Shown here in pieces: positions 55,686 to 63,707 of a DNA stretch of 64,000 bases. The notes under the pieces are model-generated. The model was not told the origin of the DNA. It ran no database searches and was given only the letters and a program-made list of their open reading frames with translations. The translations under genes were made by a program, and so were the position numbers. Position 1 is the first letter of the stretch; every line of letters starts with the position of its first letter. Origin of the DNA: Pararhodobacter aggregans (lineage in GTDB: Bacteria > Pseudomonadota > Alphaproteobacteria > Rhodobacterales > Rhodobacteraceae); NCBI RefSeq assembly GCF_003075525.1, contig NZ_QDDR01000002.1:186001-250000 (forward strand), written 5' to 3'.

Positions 55686-55763
55686 GTGCGTGTAAAGGGT
55701 GCCTGGCAGTGCGGCGGCGCGGCGACAGGGTGTCTGTAAAGGAGGCTTTACAGAAGGGCAGGC

Positions 55764-56148
55764 GATGCGCGGAATCGGGGCCATGATACTGGGGCACTAT
55801 ACTGGGGCTCTGCGCCTATGTCGGGATGCTGGTGTTGTCGCAACGGCTGCTGGCCGGGGGCACGGCGGGCGAGGGGATGCAGATCCTGCTATCACTGGCG
55901 CCGATGCTGCCGGCGATCTTCCTCTGTGTCGTCATCATCTGCATGATCCGCGGCATGGACGAGATGCAGCGCAAGTTGCAGGTCGAGGCGCTGGCCCGCG
56001 GGCACGGCGCTTCTGACCTTCGGCTACGGGTTTTGGGAGGGCGTCGGCCTGCCGCGGCTGTCGATGTTCGCGGTCTGGCCGGTCATGGCCGGTCATGGCC
56101 GGGCTCTGGCTGGTGGGCGTGCTGGTTGGCCGCGTCCGCCTCGGATGA
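55764..56148 (+). pseudogene. Decayed small membrane protein with frameshifts
   Basis: Three frames must be joined to recover a ~130-residue membrane protein: GLCAYVGMLVLSQRLLAGG and the hydrophobic MLPAIFLCVVIICMIRGMDE in one frame, then ALLTFGYGFWEGVGLPRL and FAVWPVMAGLWLVGVLVG in others. One frameshift lies near 56000-56012. Another is an exact 10-base tandem duplication, GGTCATGGCC at 56081-56090 and 56091-56100. The restored frame would end in TGA overlapping the ATG of the XRE pseudogene, the normal two-gene arrangement for this pair. Confidence 0.7.
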
Positions 56149-56348
56149 GAAACCGCATCACCGAACTGCGGCAGGCGCGGGGCTGGTCGCAATCGGATCT
56201 GGCCCAGCGGCTCGATGTCTCGCGCCAGACGGTCAACGCGCTGGAACGCGGGCGCTAGGACCCGAGCCTGCCGCTGGCCTTCCGGCTGGCCGGGCTATTC
56301 GCCCTGCCGATCGAGCAGATCTTTCAGCCGGACGAGGCGGCGGGCTGA
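56145..56348 (+). pseudogene. Small XRE (YozG/Cro-like) regulator with an internal stop codon
   Basis: A ~67-residue helix-turn-helix protein, MRNRITELRQARGWSQSDLA, then RLDVSRQTVNALERGR, interrupted by TAG at 56256-56258. The codons after it continue the family sequence (DPSLPLAFRLAGLFALPIEQ, then IFQPDEA) to a TGA at 56346-56348. In relatives the interrupted position is usually Tyr, so TAC/TAT to TAG is the likely change. The 3' end overlaps the convergent GNAT gene. Confidence 0.75.
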
Positions 56349-56809
56349 TCCCGCAGGGCAAGGCGGAAACTGTCCCAGGGTGCGGGCTCGGCGATGGCCT
56401 CGTAAAGCCGTTTGGCCCGCAGGTTGTCGCGCGGCACCAGCCAGCGCAGATGGCTCCAGCCGCGGGCCCCGCCGATCCCGGCGAGTTCCGCGATCAGGGC
56501 GCGGGCAAGGCCCTTGCCCCGGGCCCCGGGGGCGACGAAGAGGTCGTCGAGCTGTCCGGCGCGGCCTCCGGCGATGATCTCGGGCAGGTCGAAGGCGAGG
56601 GCGAAGGCGCAAACTCCGCCGTCCCACTCGGCGCCGAGGAGCAGGAGACCGGCATCCTCCCCGGCCCGGGCAATCAGCGCGCGGGCCTCGTCGCGGGTCA
56701 CCGGCAGGCCGGACCCGTCGGGCATCGCTGTGCGATAGGCGCTCATCAGCCGGGCCAGCGCCGCGGCATCCTCGGCTGTCAGCGCCCGCAGGGTGGCGGG
56801 CTCTACCAT
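56324..56809 (-). CDS. GNAT-family N-acetyltransferase
   Basis: A 161-residue GNAT protein: LDDLFVAPGARGKGLARALI near residue 86 holds the acetyl-CoA loop and NLRAKRLYEAIAE near residue 128 the C-terminal strand. The start is either ATG 56809 (one base from the upstream TAG, used here) or ATG 56827, inside the upstream gene with a GGAGG too close to it. Last gene of a small leftward unit with an isomerase-like and a cupin gene. Confidence 0.85.
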   Translation of the reverse strand: MVEPATLRALTAEDAAALARLMSAYRTAMPDGSGLPVTRDEARALIARAGEDAGLLLLGAEWDGGVCAFALAFDLPEIIAGGRAGQLDDLFVAPGARGKGLARALIAELAGIGGARGWSHLRWLVPRDNLRAKRLYEAIAEPAPWDSFRLALRDQPAASSG

Positions 56810-57402
56810 CCGCCGATCCGGCCCCATGCCTCCAGCATCGGCATGCGGTCCCAGCCCCAGAACGGCTCCCCGTCGAGGACGAAGAAGGGCGAGCCGAAGA
56901 TGCCGCGCGCCACCGCCTCCTCGCCGATCCGCCGCACGCGGTCTTTCAGCGCGGGATCGGCGATCCCCGCCAGCAGGGCCTCGGCCTCCAGCCCGAAATC
57001 CGGCGCCAGCGCGGCAATGGCCGCCGGTGAGGCGGTGTCGAGCCCCTCGCCATAATAGGCGGCAAACACGCGGCGGGCGAAGGCGGGGGCTTTTCCGGGT
57101 GCCTGCGCGTCAATCCAGTAGAAGGCGCGGGTGGCGGGCAGGGCGATCAGCGGGTGCCGGGCTGGCAGGGTGAAGCTCACGCCCTTCTGCCGGGCGATCC
57201 GCGCCCAGTCGCGTCGGGCATAGTCGCGTTTCAGCGGCGTGGCGGAGAGCCCGCGCGCGCCCGTGACCTTGTAGGCCGTGCCCAGCAGAAACGGTCGCCA
57301 CAGCAGCGGACGTCCCAGCCGCGCCGCCAACCCCTCGACCTCCTGCGCGGCGAAGAAGGCGTAGCCCGAGGAGAAATCGAACCAGAATTCAAGGGCGCTC
57401 AC
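56803..57402 (-). CDS. DsbA-family 2-hydroxychromene-2-carboxylate isomerase-like protein
   Basis: A 199-residue thioredoxin-fold protein: FWFDFSSGYAFFAAQEVEGL near the N-terminus has serine in the active-site position typical of HCCA isomerases (no CxxC), with GRPLLWRPFLLGTAYKVTGA near residue 30 and GIFGSPFFVLDGEPFWGWDR near the end. The family isomerises aromatic-ring cleavage products with glutathione. GTG start overlaps the cupin stop (GTGA). No naphthalene genes are near, so the true substrate is open. Confidence 0.85.
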   Translation of the reverse strand: MSALEFWFDFSSGYAFFAAQEVEGLAARLGRPLLWRPFLLGTAYKVTGARGLSATPLKRDYARRDWARIARQKGVSFTLPARHPLIALPATRAFYWIDAQAPGKAPAFARRVFAAYYGEGLDTASPAAIAALAPDFGLEAEALLAGIADPALKDRVRRIGEEAVARGIFGSPFFVLDGEPFWGWDRMPMLEAWGRIGGW

Positions 57403-57917
57403 GCCTCCTCGCCCTCCCAGTAATCCACCGCATCGCGCGTGCGAAACGAGGCCGACACCCGGCGCCGCGCCTTGTCACCCCCGGGGGCAGCGCCCGCGAA
57501 GACGGTGATCTTGCCGCTGTCGGGGTATTCCATCACATCGGGCTCGCGCATGGAACTGATGGCGAGATAGCGCAGCGGCTCGCTTGCGCCGGCGATCAGC
57601 TGATGCGCCGTCTCGGCCCCGCCTGCCGGGCAGACCGCGACGCTGCCCGGACCGACCGGATGCCGCCCGGTTCCGAAGCGCAGCGTGCCGGTGCCCGAGA
57701 GGATGACGAAGATCTCGTCATTGGCGTGATGGGCGTGGAAGGGCCAGGCGGCCATGCCCGGCGGCACCTCGACCAGCCGGGCGCCCAGATGCGTGGCGCC
57801 GAGCGGGGCGGCGATGGCGGCCGTTGCGGCGGCAAACTGGCTGCCGTGGGTTTGGGGCGAGAGCGGCAGAGCGTCCAGCCGGACGAGGGGGGCGAGGGAT
57901 AGCGGCGCGTGGGTCAT
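57399..57917 (-). CDS. Cupin domain protein
   Basis: A 172-residue protein with one cupin barrel: FHAHHANDEIFVILSGTGTL near residue 60 supplies His/Glu metal ligands and CPAGGAETAHQLIAG near residue 94 the second motif. AGGAGG precedes ATG 57917. It heads a leftward three-gene unit and diverges from an alpha/beta hydrolase. Confidence 0.88.
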   Translation of the reverse strand: MTHAPLSLAPLVRLDALPLSPQTHGSQFAAATAAIAAPLGATHLGARLVEVPPGMAAWPFHAHHANDEIFVILSGTGTLRFGTGRHPVGPGSVAVCPAGGAETAHQLIAGASEPLRYLAISSMREPDVMEYPDSGKITVFAGAAPGGDKARRRVSASFRTRDAVDYWEGEEA

Positions 57918-57961
57918 GGGGGCCTCCTGTCCGGCAGAAAGCACTGAAAGCCGCCCGCCCT

Positions 57962-57996
57962 GCAATTGAATTGCCCTCAACCGTCTTTTAGAAAAG
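57962..57996. promoter_or_regulatory. Inverted repeats in the cupin / hydrolase divergent gap
   Basis: A perfect dyad GCAATT-G-AATTGC (57962-57974) is followed by CTTTT-AG-AAAAG (57985-57996). Both lie in the 141-base gap between divergent genes. Candidate operators of an unidentified regulator. Confidence 0.4.
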
Positions 57997-58058
57997 GTCA
58001 CTTGGCCGCCCCCGGGATCCGCGCGACGGTCCGGGGGAAGCGTCGGAACCGAAGACCC

Positions 58059-58997
58059 ATGCGGACAGCAGCACACGAGACAAGGCCGGCGATCGCCGAA
58101 GAGCGGTTCGAGGTCCGGGCCGCGGATGGCTATCCGATCCGCGGCGGGATCTGGCAGGGCGACGGCGGGCCGGTGGTGGTGATCCATGCCGCGACCGCGG
58201 TGCGCGCAGGCTATTACGCGCGCTTCGCGGCCTGGCTGGCGGGGCAGGGCGCCACGGTCCTGACCTTCGATTACCGGGGCATCGGCGAGTCGCGTTCGAT
58301 CCCCTTGCGGCATTTGCCCGCGGGCTGGGTCGACTGGGGCGTCCTCGATGCCGAGGCGGTGCAGGCCTATGCCGCCGGGCGCTGGCCCGACCGGCCGCTG
58401 TCGGCGGTGGGGCATTCCATCGGCGGCTTCGCCCTGGGGCTGGCCGACAGCGCCGCGCGGCTGGAAAGGGTCGTCACGGTGGGCGCGCAATTCGCCTATT
58501 GGCGCGATTTCGCCCCCGACCAGCGGCGCGGCATGTATCTGAAATGGCACCTCTTCATGCCCGCCGTGACCCGGCTGATGGGCTATTTCCCCGGCGCCCG
58601 GCTGGGCTGGCTGGAGGATGTGCCGCGCGGCGTGGTCCGCGACTGGAGCGGGATGGGTCCGCGCTTCGAGCAGAGCGTGCTGACGAATCTGGACCGGGCC
58701 GCGCTGGCGCGGCGCCATGGTTCGACGCGGGCGCGGCTGCTGGCCATTGGCCTGACCGACGATCCCTTCTGCACCGAGGCCGCGGCCGAGCGCCTGCTGG
58801 GCTATTACACCGGCGCCGAGCGGAGCCATTGGCGCATCGCCCCGGCCGATATCGCCGTGCCCGAGATCGGCCATTTCGCCTTTTTCCACAACCGGTTCGA
58901 AGGCAGTCTCTGGCCCCTGGCCGCCGACTGGCTGCTGGCGGGCACGCTGCCGCCGGGCGCCCCGGGACGCATCGTCACCCCCGGCCCACGGACCTGA
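58059..58997 (+). CDS. Alpha/beta-hydrolase family protein
   Basis: A 312-residue serine hydrolase. The oxyanion region VIHAATAVRAGYYARFAAWL is near residue 42, FDYRGIGESRS near residue 70, nucleophile serine in AVGHSIGGFALGLA near residue 115, and the histidine in EIGHFAFFHNRF near residue 270. This is the YheT/YbfF-like group with an alanine in place of HG at the oxyanion strand. The start at 58059 has only a weak GGAA site; the frame opening at 57966 contains the operator dyads and is not used. Confidence 0.85.
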   Translation: MRTAAHETRPAIAEERFEVRAADGYPIRGGIWQGDGGPVVVIHAATAVRAGYYARFAAWLAGQGATVLTFDYRGIGESRSIPLRHLPAGWVDWGVLDAEAVQAYAAGRWPDRPLSAVGHSIGGFALGLADSAARLERVVTVGAQFAYWRDFAPDQRRGMYLKWHLFMPAVTRLMGYFPGARLGWLEDVPRGVVRDWSGMGPRFEQSVLTNLDRAALARRHGSTRARLLAIGLTDDPFCTEAAAERLLGYYTGAERSHWRIAPADIAVPEIGHFAFFHNRFEGSLWPLAADWLLAGTLPPGAPGRIVTPGPRT

Positions 58998-59007
58998 CAG
59001 GCAGACC

Positions 59008-59553
59008 ATGAACACACGGCTTTTCGTTCTCACCGGCGGGCCCGGCTCCGGCAAGACAACCCTTCTGGCGGCGCTGGCCGAAGCCGGTCTCGCCACCATG
59101 CCCGAGGCCGGGCGCGCCATCATCCGCGACCAGATCCGCATCGGCGGCCCGGGCTGGCACGGGCAGGACCGGCGCCTCTTTGCCGAGCTGATGCTGGGCT
59201 GGGAAATGCGGTCCTGGCATGCAGCGCAGGAGGTCGAGGGACCGGTGTTCTTCGACCGCGGCATCCCCGACGTGATCGGCTATCTCAGCCTCTATGAGGG
59301 CCATGTGCCCGCCCATGTCACCCGTGCGGCGCGGCTCTGCCGGTATCACCCGACGGTGCTGCTGGCCCCGCCCTGGCCCGAGATCTTTGAACAGGACGAG
59401 GACCGCGGGCAGGATTTCGCCGAGGCCGTCGCCACGGCGCAGGCGATGGAACGGGCCTATGCCGGGGCGGGATACGACCTGCTGCCCCTGCCGCTGGCCC
59501 CGGTCGCCGAGCGGGTGGATTTCGTGCTGGACCTGCTCGACCGTTCGGCCTGA
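59008..59553 (+). CDS. P-loop ATPase/kinase-like protein (AAA_28 type)
   Basis: A 181-residue P-loop NTPase with Walker A GGPGSGKTT at residue 10 and FFDRGIPDVIGYL near residue 80 as the Walker B/kinase region. It resembles bacterial ATP/GTP-binding proteins of the AAA_28 family with a deoxynucleoside-kinase-like fold. It starts 10 bases after the hydrolase and is probably co-transcribed. Function unknown. Confidence 0.85.
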   Translation: MNTRLFVLTGGPGSGKTTLLAALAEAGLATMPEAGRAIIRDQIRIGGPGWHGQDRRLFAELMLGWEMRSWHAAQEVEGPVFFDRGIPDVIGYLSLYEGHVPAHVTRAARLCRYHPTVLLAPPWPEIFEQDEDRGQDFAEAVATAQAMERAYAGAGYDLLPLPLAPVAERVDFVLDLLDRSA

Positions 59554-59570
59554 GCGGACCTGAGCGCCGG

Positions 59571-59948
59571 TCAGGGCAGGGCCGCGTCCACCGGGTAGCG
59601 GTCGCCGATCGTGTCGGGGGCCGACACCAGCAGGATCCGCAGATCCTGCGACCCGGCGTTGCGGACCAGATGCGGCAGGCCGGGCGGGATTTCCAGCGCC
59701 TCGCCCGCCCCGGCGCGCAGCAGCGTGCCGGGCACGGCGATGCTCAGCTCGCCCGCCAGCACATAAAAGATCTGCCGCGCGACCCGGTGCAGATGCGGCG
59801 CCTCGGCCCCGCCCGGCGGCAGCCGCTCCTCGCGCAGCGACAGGGCGCCATCCTCGACCAGTCGCCAGCCGTCGCAGCCATTGCCCCAGGGGTAATGGTT
59901 GTCCGGGCTGGCGTGCCGGGCGGTGAGGGGCTGATCGGGGGTGGTCAT
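59571..59948 (-). CDS. Cupin domain protein
   Basis: A 125-residue single-domain cupin: APHLHRVARQIFYVLAGELS near residue 49 and IPPGLPHLVRN near residue 87. GGAAG precedes ATG 59948. Two copies of a GAGGA-type palindrome lie 65 and 112 bases upstream. Confidence 0.85.
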   Translation of the reverse strand: MTTPDQPLTARHASPDNHYPWGNGCDGWRLVEDGALSLREERLPPGGAEAPHLHRVARQIFYVLAGELSIAVPGTLLRAGAGEALEIPPGLPHLVRNAGSQDLRILLVSAPDTIGDRYPVDAALP

Positions 59949-60012
59949 GGTCAGGGCTTCCTTGGCCGGTGTGTTGCGCGCGTTTTGCCCGCGACGCGTG
60001 GCCCTGCACAAT

Positions 60013-60072
60013 TGAGGAATCCTCGTGAGGGATTGAGGACTTCGCCCGCCCCCGTGGCCCGAGGATTTCTCA
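60013..60072. promoter_or_regulatory. Two copies of a 13-base palindrome upstream of the cupin and the small gene
   Basis: TGAGGAATCCTCG (60013-60025) and CGAGGATTTCTCA (60060-60072) are near-palindromes of one consensus, TGAGGAATTCTCA, with a partial copy TGAGGGATTGAGG between them (60026-60038). A perfect consensus copy lies at 60852-60864. Likely binding sites of one regulator. Confidence 0.55.
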
Positions 60073-60148
60073 ACCCCCGCTGAAGGATCGGAAATTCGCC
60101 CGCGCCTTGTGCCGGGGCATGCTGGCCCGGACGACAGCGGAGGCGCCG

Positions 60149-60337
60149 ATGCAGCGGCAGGACAGGGCACATGATGAGGAATGCAGGGCAGGGGCGCGGC
60201 ACCCCTCCCGCCTGCCGCCCCGCCATCGCGCCTTCTACCTGCGGGAGGATGCGGCGCTGCGGGCGCTGGGACTGGACCGGCAGGGCCTGCCGATCTTCAC
60301 CCCGATCCCGCCCCTGCGCCGCGAGGATCTGTTCTAA
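60149..60337 (+). CDS. Small hypothetical protein
   Basis: A 62-codon frame with GGAGG 6 bases before the ATG. The second half (HRAFYLREDAALRALGLDRQ, then GLPIFTPIPPLRREDLF) looks like coding sequence, without membrane segments or cysteine motifs (one Cys only). It lies between two GAGGA-type palindromes and the convergent thioesterase gene, whose stop it overlaps by 4 bases. I recognise no family. Confidence 0.5.
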   Translation: MQRQDRAHDEECRAGARHPSRLPPRHRAFYLREDAALRALGLDRQGLPIFTPIPPLRREDLF

Positions 60338-60795
60338 CCGGCCGCAGGGCTGTCGGGCCGGTCATGCAGGCAGATCAGGCTCTGCAACCCGGTCGCCACA
60401 TGCCGCCGCCGCGCGCCCTCCACCCCCCAGACATCGAGCTGGCAGATGGTCAGCGTGCGCCCGTGCCGGATCACCCGGCCGGTCGCCTCCAGAAAAGCGC
60501 CCTGCGCCGGGCTCAGAAGGTTCAGCTTGAATTCGACGGTCAGGACCGAACTCCCCTCGGGAAACAGGGTGAACCCGGCATAGCCCCCGGCGCTGTCGGC
60601 GATGGCCGAGGTGCCGCCGGCGTGGAAATAGCCATGCTGCTGGGTCAGTTCGGGCCGGAACGGCAGGCGCAGGGTCACGAGCCCTGCGCGGACCTCGGTG
60701 ATCTCGGCCCCCAGATGGGCCATCAGCCCCTGACGGGCAAAACTCTCGCGCGCCCGGGCGGCGATTTCCCCCGGCACGGCCTCTCCGATCTGCAT
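60334..60795 (-). CDS. PaaI-family hot-dog thioesterase
   Basis: A 153-residue hot-dog protein: LTQQHGYFHAGGTSAIADSA near residue 50 is the PaaI/YigI-type helix, followed by EGSSVLTVEFKLNLLSPAQG near residue 79. It hydrolyses aromatic or medium-chain acyl-CoAs. A consensus palindrome lies 57 bases upstream of its start. Confidence 0.88.
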   Translation of the reverse strand: MQIGEAVPGEIAARARESFARQGLMAHLGAEITEVRAGLVTLRLPFRPELTQQHGYFHAGGTSAIADSAGGYAGFTLFPEGSSVLTVEFKLNLLSPAQGAFLEATGRVIRHGRTLTICQLDVWGVEGARRRHVATGLQSLICLHDRPDSPAAG

Positions 60796-60851
60796 GACGA
60801 TCCTCCCTCTGGCATCGCCGCATCATGCCGCCAAGGCGGCCGCGGGCGGCG

Positions 60852-60864
60852 TGAGGAATTCTCA
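60852..60864. promoter_or_regulatory. Palindrome TGAGGAATTCTCA upstream of the hot-dog thioesterase gene
   Basis: A 13-base near-perfect palindrome, the third full copy of the motif seen at 60013-60025 and 60060-60072. It lies between the thioesterase start and the methyltransferase stop. Confidence 0.5.
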
Positions 60865-60884
60865 GGCGGGGATGAGGGAAGGCG

Positions 60885-62444
60885 TCAGAAATCGGTCGGC
60901 GCGCCGCCCTCTTCCTTGCGGCGGGCGACGAAGGCCGCCAACTCCTCGCGGATCGCCGGATCCATCGGCGGGGCCTCGAACCCGTCGATCAAGCCCCGGG
61001 CGATGCGATGGGCGCGCTCGGGGCTTTCGACGGCGCCATCCTGGGCCCAGGCCTCGTAATTGCGCCAGTCGCTGGCGATGGGGTTGTAGAAGGCGGTCTG
61101 ATAGCGCGCCTGGGTATGGGCGCAGCCGAAGTAATGCCCGCCCGCGCCCACCTCGCGCACCGCGTCGAAGGCAATGGCATCGGGATCGGTGGCGAAGGTC
61201 TCGGGCTCCATGTAGCGCTGGATCATCTGCAACACTTCGCAATCCATGACGAATTTCTCGGGACTGGCGATCAGCCCGCCCTCCAGCCAGCCCGCGGCGT
61301 GATAGACCATGTTGGTGCCGGACTGCACCGCGGCCCAGAGGGAATTCGACGTCTCCCACATCGCCTGACCGTCGGGGACGTTGGCCGTGCAGACGCCCGA
61401 AGATCTGAGCGGCAGCCCGTAGAACCGCGCCAGCTGCCCGGTGATCTGCGTCGCGCGCATGTATTCGGGCGTGCCGAAGGCGGGCGCGCCGGTCCGCATG
61501 TCCACGTTCGAGGTGAAGGTGCCGATCGCCACCGGACAGCCCGGCGCCACGTATTGCAAGAGTGCCACGGCGGCCAGCCCCTCGGCAATGCTCAGCGCCA
61601 CGGCGCCGGCCATGGTCACGGGCGCCATCGCCCCCGCCAAGGTGAAGGGCGTGACGACCACCGGCTGACCGCGGCGGGCGAGCCTGAGCGCGCCGTCGAT
61701 CATCGGGAAATCATGCTTCAGCGGGCTGACCGAGTTGATGTTGGTGTACATCCGCGGCGAGGCCTCGAATTCCGCATGGCTGAGCCCGCCGGCGATGCGC
61801 ACCATTTCCATCACGTCCTCGACCCGCTCGCGGCCCAGCGAATAGGCGTGGCAGACCTTGTCGGTGAGGGTCAGCTTTTCAAACAGGCAATCGAGATGGC
61901 GGACCGAGGGGTGGATGTCGATCGGCTCGACCGGATAGCCGCCGGCGATATGGATGCAGTTGAAGACCTGCGTCAGCTTCATGAAATCGCGGAAGGTTTC
62001 GAAATCGCCGGGCCGCTTGCCGCGCACGAGGTCCCAGGAATTCGGTGGACTCGAGACATTGACGAAAACCATGTGCCCGTCGCCGATCACCACCTGACGC
62101 TCGGGGTTGCGCGGGGTGATGGTGAAGGAGGCGGGCGCCCGGCGCACCATCTCCATGACGAAATCCTCACCCATCCTCACGTTCTGGTCGGCGACGCGGC
62201 ACCCGGCCTGACGGAAGATCGCCAAAGCCTCGTCGTTGAGGAATTCGATGCCGATCTCGGACAGGATCCGCATCGCGCCCTTGTGGATCGCCAGCACGCC
62301 TTCGGGATCGACGGGCTCGGTCGGCCGGTCGGGGTTCTTCGGGATCCGCCAGGGCATCTGCTCGAGGTGAAAGCCGCTCACCCTGCGCGCATTGCCCTCG
62401 CGCCCGCCGCTCCGCCGCCTGCGCCCCGCGCTCTCGTCGCCCAT
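60885..62444 (-). CDS. Trimethylamine methyltransferase (MttB) family protein, non-pyrrolysine type
   Basis: A 519-residue MttB-superfamily TIM-barrel protein. Family landmarks include HKGAMRILSEIGIEFLNDEA near residue 54, SVSPLKHDFPMIDGALRLAR near residue 237, and the C-terminal EVGAGGHYFGCAHTQARYQT near residue 432. There is no in-frame amber codon, so it belongs to the non-Pyl branch that includes glycine-betaine methyltransferase MtgB; those move a methyl group from a quaternary amine to a corrinoid protein. GGAG lies 6 bases before ATG 62444, favoured over 62459. No corrinoid protein gene is in the window. Confidence 0.9.
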   Translation of the reverse strand: MGDESAGRRRRSGGREGNARRVSGFHLEQMPWRIPKNPDRPTEPVDPEGVLAIHKGAMRILSEIGIEFLNDEALAIFRQAGCRVADQNVRMGEDFVMEMVRRAPASFTITPRNPERQVVIGDGHMVFVNVSSPPNSWDLVRGKRPGDFETFRDFMKLTQVFNCIHIAGGYPVEPIDIHPSVRHLDCLFEKLTLTDKVCHAYSLGRERVEDVMEMVRIAGGLSHAEFEASPRMYTNINSVSPLKHDFPMIDGALRLARRGQPVVVTPFTLAGAMAPVTMAGAVALSIAEGLAAVALLQYVAPGCPVAIGTFTSNVDMRTGAPAFGTPEYMRATQITGQLARFYGLPLRSSGVCTANVPDGQAMWETSNSLWAAVQSGTNMVYHAAGWLEGGLIASPEKFVMDCEVLQMIQRYMEPETFATDPDAIAFDAVREVGAGGHYFGCAHTQARYQTAFYNPIASDWRNYEAWAQDGAVESPERAHRIARGLIDGFEAPPMDPAIREELAAFVARRKEEGGAPTDF

Positions 62445-62568
62445 GATGCACTCCGCCATGACTGGATCGGAGCCTAGAGCCGCGCCCGGCGCCCCGGCAA
62501 GCGCAGTCTTGTCAGCGTCCCTGTGGTGTTCGGTCGCTCAGGGCGTCGCCGCCCGCGGGTTGCAAGGC

Positions 62569-62589
62569 CGGGGGGTTTTGCACCCCCCG
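62569..62589. repeat. GC hairpin CGGGGGG...CCCCCCG
   Basis: CGGGGGG and CCCCCCG flank TTTTGCA, giving a strong 7-bp hairpin. It forms the left edge of the repeat element that continues to 62675. Confidence 0.55.
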
Positions 62590-62591
62590 GA

Positions 62592-62675
62592 CCCCCCGCA
62601 GGATATTTGAAGAACAAAGATGAAGGTTAAGAAAACCCTAACGCCCCTCTTCGTTCGTCAAATATCCTCGGGGGG
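62592..62675. repeat. Long inverted repeat with GGATATTTGA core
   Basis: Left arm 62592-62610 (CCCCCCGCAGGATATTTGA) and right arm 62658-62675 (TCAAATATCCTCGGGGGG) pair over 18 bp with one bulge, enclosing 47 A/T-rich bases. Elements with this core recur between genes in Rhodobacteraceae genomes (from memory). It lies between the divergent MttB-like promoter side and the XRE stop. Confidence 0.75.
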
Positions 62676-62726
62676 TGAATTGGCCGCAGGCCAAGAGGGG
62701 GGCAGAAGGCCCCCCTCCCTTTGCCC

Positions 62727-63563
62727 TCAGCACACGCGCAGCGACCGGACATAGGCGGCGGCTTCATGGGCGTGGATCGCGGCGTGGCGGATATGGGCGT
62801 CGAAGCCCTGCGCCAGGTCGCGGATCAGCGCCTTCGAGCGGATCAGCAGGTAGGTCTCGCCGGTATAGACCGCGGCGCGCTGGTAGCCGAAGATGGTCAT
62901 CGGCGGGGCGAAGCGTTTGCGGCCATCGAACAGATACATGCGGAAGGCGGGGTAGAGTTCCTCGACCGTCGCCGCGATATGGGCCAGCTGCTCGCGCCGT
63001 GCCTCCACCGCGAGACCGCGCCAATTGCCGGCGCCCTCGGCGAAGATCTGCAAGGATTGCAGGGGCATGCACAACTCGATATCCGATTCCGGCATGCGCG
63101 AGACATGCAGCCGCCGGTCGGTCTGGCGTTGCAGGCGGCGGCGTTCCTGTTCGCTGGCCGAGGCCTGCCAGGCGATCACTGCCGGGGTCCGCATCAGGTC
63201 GGGCAGCCAGGCGGGCACGTAGCGCACCTTCTGGCCCGTCGCCTCGTGGTGCCAGCGTTCCATCGCCGTGCGGTTTTCCTCGTCCAGCGCCTGTTCCGTC
63301 TCGACCGCGTTCAGCACCTGCGTGGTCAGCCCCTTGTCCTCGGTCAGGCCGAGCAGCCAATCGGCCGAGACATTGAACCGCGCGGCCAGCGCGATCAGTG
63401 TTTCGGCCCGGGGCAGGCGCGGGTTCTGGCCCGAGGTCAGCTGCGACAGCGCCGAGCGGTCGATGCCGATCTCCTGCGCGAAGGCCGATTGGGTGAGGCC
63501 CGATCCCGCCTGCAATTGCTGGAGCCGGATCCGGAACAGCGAGGCGGTTTCGCGTTTGCCCAT
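62727..63563 (-). CDS. XRE-family transcriptional regulator
   Basis: A 278-residue regulator: N-terminal helix-turn-helix (LTQSAFAQEIGIDRSALSQL near residue 23, then PRAETLIALAARFNVSADWL) and a ~200-residue C-terminal domain without recognised family (EQALDEENRTAMERWHHEAT; MYLFDGRKRFAPPMTIFGYQ). GGAG lies 8 bases before ATG 63563. It diverges from the desaturase gene, with a palindrome directly upstream of its start. Confidence 0.85.
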   Translation of the reverse strand: MGKRETASLFRIRLQQLQAGSGLTQSAFAQEIGIDRSALSQLTSGQNPRLPRAETLIALAARFNVSADWLLGLTEDKGLTTQVLNAVETEQALDEENRTAMERWHHEATGQKVRYVPAWLPDLMRTPAVIAWQASASEQERRRLQRQTDRRLHVSRMPESDIELCMPLQSLQIFAEGAGNWRGLAVEARREQLAHIAATVEELYPAFRMYLFDGRKRFAPPMTIFGYQRAAVYTGETYLLIRSKALIRDLAQGFDAHIRHAAIHAHEAAAYVRSLRVC

Positions 63564-63579
63564 GGTCTGGCTCCTCATT

Positions 63580-63597
63580 TGTTGACTTCAGTAAACA
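63580..63597. promoter_or_regulatory. Palindrome upstream of the XRE regulator
   Basis: TGTTGAC (63580-63586) and GTAAACA (63591-63597) are inverted repeats with one mismatch and a TTCA spacer, 17 bases from the regulator ATG. Likely operator for autoregulation and for the divergent desaturase gene. Confidence 0.55.
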
Positions 63598-63707
63598 TGT
63601 GGGGGCAAAGGCGTCAATCTGCGATCATCGTGCCGTGCAAACGCGCCTTGTCGCAGCGCCGCTTTCAACGAGAATGCAAGGGACTGGCGGCATGATCGGG
63701 GAAGATG

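Noticed and set aside
56256-56258. TAG in the XRE gene as pyrrolysine or programmed read-through
   Set aside because: The protein is not a methyltransferase, the neighbouring gene is also broken by frameshifts, and decay explains it more simply.
60885-62444. Pyrrolysine-containing MttB
   Set aside because: The frame has no internal amber codon; it belongs to the non-Pyl branch.
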